DNA from: Alopecurus myosuroides
Taxonomy: Eukaryota > Streptophyta > Magnoliopsida > Poales > Poaceae
Reading direction: 5' to 3'
Assembly (NCBI GenBank): GCA_028641055.1
Contig: CM054061.1
Location: forward strand, 34,529,877-34,593,876
DNA: 64,000 nt
Position 1 is the first letter of the stretch. Each line of letters begins with the position of its first letter. This document shows, piece by piece, positions 44,801 through 55,200 of the stretch. The notes beneath the pieces were generated by a model, which worked only from the letters and a program-made list of their open reading frames with translations, did no database searches and was not told where the DNA came from. A program made the position numbers and the translations under genes.

Positions 44801-46296
44801 CAATCAATCCTGTTAATTGCTAATGGTAATAATAATTTGATGATAAGGCACCGGCAGGAGGCCCATGAGTGGTTTTGGAGCCTGCTAGTGTCGACCCTAA
44901 TAGGAAAAGGGTCTTGTCTACTGATCCATGATGAGCGCACTACCCGCATTTGGGAAGCGAGTATGGGCGCCCCCCTCAACTTGACCTGATTCGCATCTCG
45001 TCCAAATCGCCTCATTTAGTTTGTGTTTTCCATTTGCCGCATGCATGTTTTTGCGAGCCCAGCGCAGGGTGGAACTTTCGTAGTCGGCATATAGGGGGAC
45101 ACGGTCTTAGAGTGCTATGATGGTCCATTTTCTTCTGGGCTTGATTAGCCGTGCGCCCAAGGTGCTTTGGGCTTGATGCGAAGAATGGTTGGTTGTGTTG
45201 AGTGCCCCGCTTGGTGGGAGGCATCCCATCTGGCGGGATATTCATGAGTGTACGGCCAAATTGGTGCAACCCTGCAGGGATAATCTTCTCGAGAAGCCGT
45301 GTTTTCCGCGGTTATGGATTACTTGGTGAAAGTACTGGCTAACAAGTACTCAGGACAACTTCAACATAACGATCAATCATGTTTCACCCAATGATTAATA
45401 ACTTGACTAGTAATAGGTTATTCACACAATAACTTGATTCACCTTATCACAACTGTGTGAGTTATCCTCGGATTGCTTCTTTGGATAAGGGGCGAGATCC
45501 AGGATGGGTTTGGTTGAAGTTATCTTTAAGTTGGTGACAATCCTCGATCTTATCTTATTCTATTAGCCGGAACTTGTAGATCTTTCTGTAGTTGGTTAGA
45601 GCAGCCAGCAGCAACTTTTATATTACCCTTTTCTTCCGTTGATCCCAAGCATCAATGCTTGTGTTGACGGGTAACTCCTTGATGAACTGTGAGTCTTGCT
45701 TGCCAGTACTTGGATGTACTGACCCCGTTGGGGCTGTGGTTTACGCAGAGTACGACTACGACTACGACGCTTCCCAGGATGGCTACTTTGTGGAGTTTGA
45801 TGAGTCTGCAGACGAGTAGTTAGCTGGACCAGGGCAGGATCCAGACCTACGTGGATGGGCTTCGCTTTTCTTTATTTTCTCCGGCTTCTTAAGCCATGGA
45901 TTTGTCTGTACTCAGACCCCCTTTGATTGCTTCCGCTGTTGTAATGGATGATATGTTGGGACATGTGTCCTCTGGATGACTGTATTCGATATTTTCTGCC
46001 TTAGTGAAGGCCAGTTGCACTTATTTCATTCTTTTGTGTCTTAGAGACAGTTTGTGTTATCATTTCGTTCAAAGCTGTTGACGTACAGTGCGTGTTTGAA
46101 TATGAAGTACGTCGACAGTAGTGCCTTAGGTTCCTAGCGGATAGTTTACCTCGACGGTGGAAGCAGGGCTTGTGTTGTCGCGCATAAGCGCAGGCCTACC
46201 AGGAAGCTGGGACGTGGGAGCAGTTATGCCCCATAATCCAAGCACCTGACTTCCAGTTCGTGCGAGGAGTATCCTCTAGAAACCTTGGGTGCGACA
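41816..46296 (+). repeat. 3' LTR of the chromovirus (4481 bp)
   Basis: Nearly identical to the 5' LTR. The main difference is 17 extra bases (AAGCGTGTGCGCCACGC) near 43500, bounded by GCCACGC repeats. The missing bases in the 5' LTR look like a slip deletion between those repeats, or the reverse. Confidence 0.95.
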
Positions 46297-46326
46297 GTGG
46301 CTCAGCTGCGTCCGTATTATACTTAG
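46297..46326 (+). pseudogene. Displaced end of the Tat pol gene
   Basis: After the GTGGC duplication copy, the Tat pol frame resumes for a short tail of seven further codons and a stop at 46324-46326. The chromovirus therefore inserted almost at the very end of pol. The tail resembles the usual plant gypsy pol ending. Confidence 0.85.
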
Positions 46327-46454
46327 TAAAGACTATATTGGCAAGTGGAATTGCACGATGTAATAAGCAGCAGGTTTTCTGACGTACTCTTTTCCTGTCC
46401 AGGGCACCTTTGGGGACTGGACGGGTTTTTAATGAGGCGGCTTGCTGACCTACA

Positions 46455-46616
46455 TTTTTCATATCAAGTAAAGAGATGGTTATCAAGAAAAGAGATAGTT
46501 GTTATCAGTTTTTCATATCAAGTAAAGAGATGGTTATCAAGAAAAGAGATAGTTGTTATCAGTTTTTCATATCAAGTAAAGAGATGGTTATCAAGAAAAG
46601 AGATGGTTGTTATCAG
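46455..46616 (+). repeat. 54-bp tandem repeat, three copies
   Basis: Units start at 46455, 46509 and 46563 (TTTTTCATATCAAGTAAAGA). The third has a single A-to-G change. It lies in the untranslated region downstream of the Tat pol. Confidence 0.92.
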
Positions 46617-47485
46617 GTTATGTATTCTCAGTACGATGTGTATATCTAGGTCTTGGGGGCTGATCGCTTAAATAGCACAGTTACAAACTCAAAGACCCGG
46701 CCATGATGCCTATGAGTTATAAGGGCCGATTACTCGCAAACGAGTACGGCTACAATCTTATAACCGGACAAAGAAGTCCAAATTTCTTGGCTACTCTTAC
46801 TTAAGCTCGATGTGACTCGCATTAAAGTGGCATGATTTGTTCGCTTGCGATGGCAGTTAGTCATGAAACCCGACGGGGATTGGCTGGCTACGTCTTCGTA
46901 TTGATGTAACAACATGGTATCCACGCGAAAGCCGGCTTATAGTACAAGACAGTCAAAAGGGTCATCTAAACCACAAGTTATGCAGAGTATAAGGCTGAAT
47001 AGCCGGAAACTCAATGACTATTAAGCATAACTTCAAATCCGATGTGAAACAACTCATGGATCTTTGTGAAAATAGCAATAAGTATTTTGTTGCCTTTTCA
47101 AGATCAAGTGTCCTAGGCTCGGCAATCCGGGCCCGGTAGCTTGAAATCTTAAAAAGAACTGGCTTACTTGTATAGTTGCAAAAATCCAAATATCCGAGTC
47201 TTGGGGGCTCGGGGACTTCGAAGCAAAATCCGCTTGTCAATACCCATGAGACCCGGAAATTGAGTTTTCACAAAAGGAGCAATAAATAAAACCAGATATC
47301 GAGAACAGATGAGCTTAAACTTACAAAGGTTGGAACAGGCATCGAGTATATCAAGGCCTTAGTGTGCATTACAAAATACTGGTGAAAAAATATCAAAGGT
47401 GCACAGGCGCACCGCCTAAAAAATGACTGTTTCAAAAAGTATGTCGACCGACTGACGCTTAAGAAGAGGCATCGGAAACCATATA
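46617..47485. other. Tat downstream region, no gene seen
   Basis: Contains purine-tract-like phrases (GTCTTGGGGGCTGATCG, GTCTTGGGGGCTCGGGGAC) typical of Tat 3' regions. It is probably also the 3' untranslated part of the antisense gene. Confidence 0.5.
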
Positions 47486-48001
47486 TCACTCGGCGCTCAT
47501 CTTGGCCTTACCCTTGCCATCATTGGTGGCAGCAGCAACACCCGGATCGGCGGCGCCAGCTCCCGCAGGAGGCGGAACGACTGATGTTGAGGCAGCAGGA
47601 GCAGAGCCGGCTTCAGCTTGTTTCTTGGCAGCCTCCGCCCTTATCGCAGCAGCTTCCTCCTTCCACCGAGCCATCATGTCATATGGTTCGGGAAGATCTG
47701 ACTTAATTGCCACACCAGCAGCATCATAAGCAGGGACAAGAGTATTGACGTCCAGTTCATCAGCGATCACGCTAGCCGGGTAACGGACCTCTTTCTGCAC
47801 AGCCTGAAAATCCTCCCGCGAGAATTTTGAACCATCAAGCTTGAATTCGGGGAAGCCGCCCATGAGCTTTGCCAGATCGAGCTTGGGGAAGTAAGCCTTG
47901 GCGAGTGATAGCCCCCGGGTCATTCCAACCCGGCAGGACGAGCGCTTCCAGTGCCAAATCCACTCAGGAATCGTGGAAAGGCGTCCAGCATCCTCTTCAG
48001 G
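47486..48001 (-). pseudogene. Out-of-frame C-terminal continuation of the antisense gene
   Basis: This frame, open from about 48001 down to the stop at 47486, reads PEWIWHWKRSSCRVGMTRGL, then AKAYFPKLDLAKLMGGFPEF, and ends in an Ala/Pro-rich tail with a basic GKGKAKMSAE end. The AYFP-LDL-GGFP pattern is, as I recall, usual near the C-terminus of this protein family. It overlaps the last exon in another frame, which points to a one-base indel near 47960-47995, or to an unrecognised intron. Confidence 0.55.
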
Positions 48002-50688
48002 TCAACATGTCCTCTACCTGGCCACCGTAACTCTTCCAAAATCCATCTGGTTCCGGCACACAGCTGCCGGATAACATTCTTCATGGTCTTCAGCTTGGCA
48101 ATATCATCCTCATCCGGCATGGTCTCATCCGGGCCTGGAGTAAAATGAATATATCAGCTAAGCATTTTTTGCTGTTGGTCAAAAGGATAAACCCGGAGAA
48201 GGAAGCATACCAAGCAAAGAACAATAGGTATCAGAAATTTCGACAGAAAGGCTTGTCAAGTCGTCTTCGGCTCGGTGAGCCCTTCTTCGGTACTTCTTCA
48301 TTAATTGCCTATTCCTTCTGGCTTCAGTCTCGGCCGCTTCGCGTAAAGATATTTCTTTTTCAATGAGCTTGGTGGCGTCTGCAAGTTTCTCCTCATATTG
48401 AGTCACGAAAGACTGCATGGATGATAAAAAGTGTTAGTCGGATAGAAGAGCACGGTTATCAGTCAATGGTATAATAAAGTCCCGAGCAAGTCATGAATGA
48501 ACTCACTCGGAACTTGGGGACTGGACAAAGGTACAAGCAACATTAGTTCAACTTACCTCATGTCTGGTTATTAAGGCTCCCAGGATGTTTTCCTCGTTAG
48601 CTCGTAAGGTGCGCAGGGTTTGCAGCATCTGGGCAAACGTTAACTCATCGGAATGAGTCCGGGAAGAGCCGGCAGCTTGGTCATCAGGCAGGGGGGTTTT
48701 CCTTGCATTTGGAGTGGAGACCCGGACAGTCTGAGTGTCCGGGTTGGGAGGGCTCATCTTCGTATCTAGAATTTCTATCTCTTCGTCTACTGGTTCCGAT
48801 AAGGAAGGAGATCCGACGGTTTGGGAAAGTGGATTGTTCAGAGGGCCTTGTTCCCGGTTAGTGGCTGCATCACCTCCAGTTGCGGCGTCTGCGTCGTCAG
48901 TCGGCTTCTCCACCTGAATGTTAGCCGTTTCTGTGTTTTCCGGGTCACTGACGGTGACCTGAGCACTGAAAGAAAGAGGAAAAAAGGCAGTTATTGATGA
49001 TGACGGTGGCTCGGATGAAAGTTGGCTAGAGGCAAAAAGAAATAGTAAGGCAAAAACTTACCCGGCATTTACGGTGTAATCCGATGGGAGCTCGCCACTT
49101 GAAGTAGATGAGGTATTCGCAGGAACCACTAATGGAACCCGGAATTGCCCGGCACGTGGGTGGTTAGGAGAGGGGTGGCGCTGAGGAGAGTTGGAAGAAC
49201 GAGATGGAGGAGCACTGCCACGAGGGACTAAAGGGGCGGAGATGCCCGGGTTAAGAGGATCTTCACCCGGGAAGCTCCGAGTTACCCTGCGCTTGGCGGG
49301 GAAAGGTTCCTTCAAGCACGGCGAATTTGATAATTGATGGTTAAGTCTTCGCATGGCGTCAAAGGAGTAAGATTCGGAAGATAGTGAGGAAAAAGGAACC
49401 TTGGATATTGTCCCCCTGCTTTTCCTCTTGGCCCCGGCTGTTGCCTCTGGGTCAGACTCGGTTCTCTCCGGGTCATCCTCGTTGTTTCCACCTTCGTCCT
49501 CCAGCCCTGCGAGCCAGATGTGTATTCATTGGGAAAAAGACAGACGAAAGGAAAGTAATACAAGCAAAAGTATGTAGATCCTGGGTGAGTACCTTCGCTG
49601 TCGTCAGTCGTCTCGTCCCCCTCTTCCGGGTCTCTGGAGGGGGGGAGTGGGTCCACTCTCCAGAAGGGGTCATCAGTCTAAGGTAAAAAGATAAAGTTAA
49701 TGTTTAGAAGCAGTATCGAGTTGAAATGTGGAGACAAGTTATGAGTGCCGGGTATTACCGTTGGAGCTGGATTTTCCCGAGTAAACGGAGGTAATCCGGA
49801 GATGCCCTTTATCACATCCAGCTTCTCTGTCAAGAGGCCCTTGATGGTCTTGATAGTGTCACCAGTCGCAAAGCTTTTGGAGGAATAGCGAAGTGCATCT
49901 GTAGTGTGACCCGAATACTCGCACATCAATTTGGTGCGGATGGAATTAGGTTGGATTCGGAAGTCGACCCATGTCTTTATCAAATTGAGCCCTAGGAGGC
50001 CTTGGGCCGAGAGAATGGCTATTTTGGCTAGTGCAGGAAGGATTGCTTCCCTGTCCGAGTCTGGTGCGAAGGCACTGAAAGACTCGGAGGGTTTGAGGGG
50101 GGTCTCTGAGTAACCCGGCAGCTTCTTCTCGCTGTCGGGGGAGGTATCGCGACAGTAAAAAAAGGATAACTGCCAATGTTTGGCACAGGATTGCAGGTTG
50201 AGGGTTGGCATTAAAGAATTCCTACGGCGTTGGATGGATACCCCGCCGCAAGTGAGAAGCGCCCCGTCGCCGCTTTCGCGGCACGGTTTGCATTGGAATA
50301 ACACAGTGAAAAGAGTCAGGTTTGGTGGCATGCACAAATACGATTCAGATAGAACTATGAAGTGGGTGATGTTCAACATTGAGTTAGGCCCTATGTCGAA
50401 CACCCGGAGTCCGTAGTGATCTAAGACCTCCCTAAAGAAAGGGTGACCCGGAGGGCGAAATCCTCGGGTCACGTGCTCTACAAAGCAGATTACCTCGTCT
50501 TCTGCGGGGGTGGGATGAGTTTCGTTACCTGGCACCCTCCAGTGGATGTCTTTCTGAGAGGGGAGGGTGCCTAACTCGGTTAGTTCGTCCAACTTGGCCT
50601 TAGTGGTTGTGGAGCGCTCCCAATTGGCGGATATGGCTTGGGTGGTCCTTGCTTGAGCAGGATGTTTTCCTTGTTGCTTGGGAGCCAT
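47920..50688 (-). CDS. Antisense spliced gene of the Tat element (putative gypsy-type 'Transposase_28'-like protein)
   Basis: Six coding exons on the - strand: 50688-49759, 49677-49593, 49506-49062, 48965-48557, 48412-48211 and 48134-47920. All have GT-AG borders and matching phase, giving 761 aa. The start ATG 50688 lies ten bases after a GTTTCGCAG acceptor (exon from 50697). The first ~310 residues resemble the plant 'putative gypsy type transposon' domain (FFREVLDHYGLRVFDIGPNS, then HFIVLSESYLCMPPNLTLF). The middle is acidic then Ser/Pro-rich and basic (GAKRKSRG, PAKRRVTRSF). Exon 6 (48412-48211) is a charged coiled-coil-like helix (EKLADATKLIEKEISLREAA). The last exon stops at 47920 while a conserved-looking continuation is open in another frame to 47486. 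Antisense ORFs in this place are known in Tat elements such as Grande and RIRE2-like families; function is unknown. Confidence 0.75.
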
Positions 50689-51418
50689 GGGGTCAGCCTG
50701 CGAAACACAAAAAGAAAAAGATGTGTGAAATAAGACCCGGGAAAGTTGAAATATCCGAGTATGAGGTATCAAGAAGGTGCGAAGTTGAGAACTGTCCGGG
50801 TATTGAGCACACTTGTGGAAATTGTTGGTCACTTACGTAGGAAAAGGTATTTGGGGATGACGGATGGTTGCCCATATTTATACCGCAAATGAAATAGCTG
50901 GAAAAGGAGGGTTTTTCCGGGTGTTAATGCAATAAGCGGAAAACAGCGGAGGAACGGATCTAGATGGAAAGGTTCGCGGATGGCTTTTAAGTAAAATTGG
51001 TGATCAGTAACGGTTGAAGGATCACTTGTGACTATCAGGCAGGCAATTAAAGGGGTTGGCGAGCATTGAATCGATCTAATCTGGTGCAATCGGACAAGTA
51101 ACTTGCGGGATGACCTAGATCTGATCTTGGATGGATTAAAAGCTGCGGGGCTGAATTAATTGGTTGCGAAGGGCTTACCGAGAAGATTGGGGCTTAATGT
51201 GATGGCGACGAGCGGTGCAGCTCGAATGGGAGGAATGGAGGTACAAAGGTGGCGCTTGACGGCGGCGCGAGGCGATTCAAGGGCGGGCGCGGCCGCTGTT
51301 AATCTTGCGTCAGTAACAGGCGCGAGTTCTTCACGATGGTGCTGCGAAGGTATTAGGAGCAATGGGGGAGAGGAGAAGTTGTGGCGTGGTGATGGGCTTA
51401 GGGTTACCCTCTAAGCGC

Positions 51419-51426
51419 TATTTATA
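51419..51426 (-). promoter_or_regulatory. TATA box for the antisense gene
   Basis: On the - strand the sequence is CCTTATAAATAGCGC. Transcription would start near 51395. A leader exon would run to a donor TTCTCG/GTAAGC at 51179 and join the acceptor before 50697. An upstream ORF in this leader (from 51362) stops directly after the junction. Confidence 0.6.
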
Positions 51427-51791
51427 AGGCAAGGGAGAGCTTATCTTAACGGCTAGGAGCCGGGAACCGCGGGGTAATGGTTATCCACGAAGATCTCGCA
51501 AGATGTGCGTTAAGTGTTGGGCAAGGCATCGTGACAGAGGAAGGAAGGGGTTCGTCCGTAATGACAGGACTGGTTATCAAGCATGAGATCCTGTCATTTC
51601 TTATTGTAGTTTGGGCTCAGGAATTTGGACCCAAGTATATGGAGGAAAGGTCCGGGTTATTGTATGGCCACCATGGATCAAGGCCTAGTAGAATATCGAA
51701 GCATCTTAACTCGGTTTCCATGTGCCCATGTGATTGATATTTTTTCAGGAATAGCAAGCGCTTCAAGGAGATCCGTGAAGCCCAGGCTATT

Positions 51792-51802
51792 CTGGGGACT
51801 AC
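51792..51802 (+). other. Polypurine tract region of the Tat element
   Basis: CTGGGGACTAC directly before the 3' LTR. It is short and imperfect, but in the right place. Confidence 0.55.
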
Positions 51803-52278
51803 TGATGGGGGGATGCTAACCCGGTATGTCAGGATCCGAGGAATAACCCGGCCCAGAGACAGTGAGCAGGATACGGCTAGGGATAAAGATGTTTGTGAAG
51901 GCCCAAACTCGTGGGTCTGGTGACCCGGATTGTGGGTGTTGTAAAGGAAAGTTAGGGTTAGCACGCCGTGTCTGGGTAGGACCCGGGTGTGCCTTGTAAA
52001 GTAAGTTAGGGGGTACGGGAGCTATATAAACCGACCCCTGGGTATAGATTGAGACAGAGATTCGAGAACCTTAGCAATATCGAGTGGTATCGAGTATCCA
52101 GTGTAAACCCTAATCGTGTTATTGTATCGAGAATAGAGATCCGGCGACTTCGATTGCCGGCTGTCATATCAAGTTGTATCATGTCTTCCTTTGAGCTAAA
52201 CCTTCTCCCGAATGCCTGTGTCGACTTGCCCCAAGATCAGTTACCCCTGGTAACATCTGCCGTGATTATCCCACGACA
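51803..52278 (+). repeat. 3' LTR of the Tat element
   Basis: 476 bp, same length as the 5' LTR, three substitutions. It is followed by the CTCTC duplication and a resumed satellite monomer. Confidence 0.95.
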
Positions 52279-55200
52279 CTCTCTGTGTTGGGGCCTCACC
52301 GACGTCGGATTCTCACTTGCGGGTTCCAGGACTGCTCACACCCCGAAACTCCCGGATCTGACGTAACGGGGGGAATCTTGCAAGGAGGTGGGCCCTACCA
52401 TTGTCAAGTGTGTTCCTTGGGCCTAAAATGACACAACCAAGCAACTAGTTACACTTTGCGACCCACTTCCGGCTCACGCAGAGGGGGCTGGACGCCGGTT
52501 CCGTCTTTTTCTACACCGGGGCTAGGGTATCTCCAGAGATGGGCTCCGGAGCGTCGGAATCCCACCTAAACCAATGTTTTGCCATTACATGTGTGTTATA
52601 GTGTCTCATGGGTCTTGGGTGCCAAATATACCATCACTCTCTGTGTTGGGGCCTCACCGACGTCGGATTCTCTCTCGCGGGTTCCAGGACTGCTCACACC
52701 CCGAAACTCCCGGATCTGACGTAACGGGGGGAATCTTGCAAGGCGGTGGGCCCTAACATTGTCAAGGGTGTTACTTGGGCCTAACATGACACAACCAAGC
52801 AACTAGTTCCACTTTGCTACCCACTTCCGGCTCACGCAGAGGGGGCTAGATGCCGGTTCCGTCTTTTTCTACACCGGGGCTAGGGTATCTCCGGAGAGGG
52901 GCTCCGGAGCGTCTGAATCCCACCTAAACCAATGTTTTGCCATGCCATGTGTGTTATAGTGTCCCATGGGTCTTGGGTTCCAAAGATACCATCACTCTCT
53001 GTGTTGGGGCCTCACCGACGTCGGATTCTCTCTCGCGGGTTCCAGGACTGCTCACACCCCGAAACTCCCGGATCTGACGTAACGGGGGGAATCTTGCAAG
53101 GAGGTGGGCCCTACCATTGTCAATGGTGTTCCATGGGCCTAACATGACACAACCAAGCAACTAGTTCCACTTTCCTACCCACTTCCGGCTCACGCAGAGG
53201 GGGCTGGACGCTGGTTCCGTCTTTTTCTACACCGGGGCTAGGGTATCTCCGGAGAGGGGCTCCGGAGCATCTGAATCCCACCTAAACCAATGGTTTGCCA
53301 TGACATGTGTGTTATAGTGTCTCATGGTTCTTGGGTGCCAAAGATACCATCACTATCTGTGTTGGGGCCTCACCGACGTCGGATTCCCTCTCGCGGGTTC
53401 CAGGACAGCTCACACCACGAAACTCCCGGATCTGACGTAACGGGGGGGAGTCTTGCAAGGAGGTGGGCCCTACCATTGTCAAGGGTGTTCCTTGGGCCTA
53501 ACATGACACAACCAAGAATCTAGTTCCACTTTGCTACCCACTTCCGGCTCACGCAGAGGGGGCTAGACGCCGGTTCCGTCTTGTTCTACACCGGGGCTAG
53601 GGTATCTCCGTAGAGGGGCTCCGGAGATTCTGAATCCCACCTAAACCAATGATTTGCCATGCCATGTGTGTTATAGTGTCTCATGGGTCTTGGGTGCCAA
53701 AGATACCATCACTCTCTGTGTTGGGGCCTCACCGACGTCGGATTCTCTCTCGCGGGTTCCAGGACTGCTCACACCCCGAAACTCCCGGATCTGACGTAAC
53801 GGGGGTAATCTTGCAAGGAGGTGGGCCCGACCATTGTCAAGGGTGTTCCTTGGGCCCAAAATGACACAACCAAGCAACTAGTTCCACTTTGCTACCCACT
53901 TCCGGCTCACGCAGAGGGGGCTGGACGGTGGTTCCGTCTTTTTCTACACCGTGGCTAAGGTATCTCCGGCGAGGGGATCCGGAGCGTCGGGATCCCACCT
54001 AAACCAATGTTTTGCCATATCATGTGTGTTATAGTGTCTCATGGGTATTGGGTGCCAAAGGTACCATCACTCTCTAAGTTGGGGCCTCACCGACGTTGGA
54101 TTCTCTCTCGCGGGTTCCAAGACTGCTCACACCCCGAAACTCCCGGATCTGACGTAACGGGGGGAATCTTGCAAGGAGGTGGGACCTACCATTGTCAAGG
54201 GTGTTACTTGGGCCTAACATGACACAACCAAGCAACTAGTTCCACTTTTCTACCCACTTCCGGCTCACGCAGAGGGGGCTGGACGCCGGTTCCGTCTTTT
54301 TCTACACCGGGGCTAGGGTATCTCCGGAGAGGGGATCCGGAGCGTCGGTATCCCACCTAAACCAATGTTTTTCCATGCCATGTGTGTTATAGTGTCTCAT
54401 GGGTGTTGGGTGCCAAAGATACCATCACTCTCTATGTTGGGGCCTCACCGACATCGGATTCTCTCTCGCGGGTTCCAGGACTGCTCACACCCCGAAACTC
54501 CCGGATCTGACGTAACGGGAGGAATCTTGCAAGGAGGTGGGCCCTACCATTGTAAAGGGGGTTCCTTGGGACTAACATGACACAACCAAGCAACTAGTTC
54601 CACTTTGCTACCCACTTCCGGCTCACGCAGAGGGGGCTAGACGCCGGTTCCGTCTTTTTGTACACCGGGGCTAGGGTATCTCTGGAGAGGGGCTCCGGAG
54701 CGTCTGAATCCCACCTAAACCAATGTTTTGCCATGCCATGTGTGTTATAGTGTCTCATGGGTCTTGAGTGCCAAATATACTATCACTCTCTGTGTTGGGG
54801 CCTCACCGACGTCGGATCCTCTCTCACGGGTTCCAGGACTGCTCACACCCCGAAACTCCCGGATCTGACGTAACGGGGGGAATCTTGCAAGGAGGTGGGC
54901 CCTACCATTGTCAAGGGTGTTCCTTGGGCCTAACATGACACAACCAAGCAACTAGTTCCACTTTTCTACCCACTTCCGGCTCACGCAGAGGGGGCTGGAC
55001 GCCGGTTCCATCTTTTTCTACACCGGGGCTAGGGTATCTCCGGAGAGGGGATCCGGAGCGTCGGGATCCCACCCAAACCAATGTTTTGCCATGCCAAGTG
55101 TGTTATAGTGTCTCATGGGTCTTGGGTGCAAAAGATACCATCACACTCTGTGTTGGGGCCTCACCGAAGTCGGATTCTCTCTCGCGGGTTCTAGGACTAC

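Larger units (their letters stand above)
31524..46296 (+). mobile_element. Tekay-like Ty3/gypsy chromovirus, apparently complete
   Basis: The element starts TGTAACATCC and ends GGTGCGACA, flanked by the duplication GTGGC (31519-31523 and 46297-46301). LTRs are 4463 and 4481 bp. I count seven substitutions by eye plus a 17-bp indel and single-base indels, so insertion was very recent. Primer site, an extra upstream ORF, a single intact gag-pol and a purine tract are all present. Lineage is inferred from the Met-tRNA primer site, the C-terminal chromodomain-like end and the long LTRs. Rice RIRE3/RIRE8-type elements, as I recall, share the extra ORF before gag. Confidence 0.94.
26815..52278 (+). 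mobile_element. Tat-type Ty3/gypsy retrotransposon, with nested chromovirus
   Basis: The element starts TGATGGGG and ends CACGACA. It is flanked by the 5-bp duplication CTCTC (26810-26814 and 52279-52283). Removing it with one duplication copy restores a normal satellite monomer. LTRs are 476 bp each with three substitutions, so the insertion is young. At an assumed 1.3e-8 changes per site per year it would be about a quarter of a million years old. Order: LTR, primer site, pol, downstream region with antisense gene, purine tract, LTR. Without the inner element (14,773 bp plus 5-bp duplication) it is about 10.7 kb. Tat assignment rests on the DGGSSINIL protease, two RNase H regions and the antisense gene. 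Confidence 0.93.
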
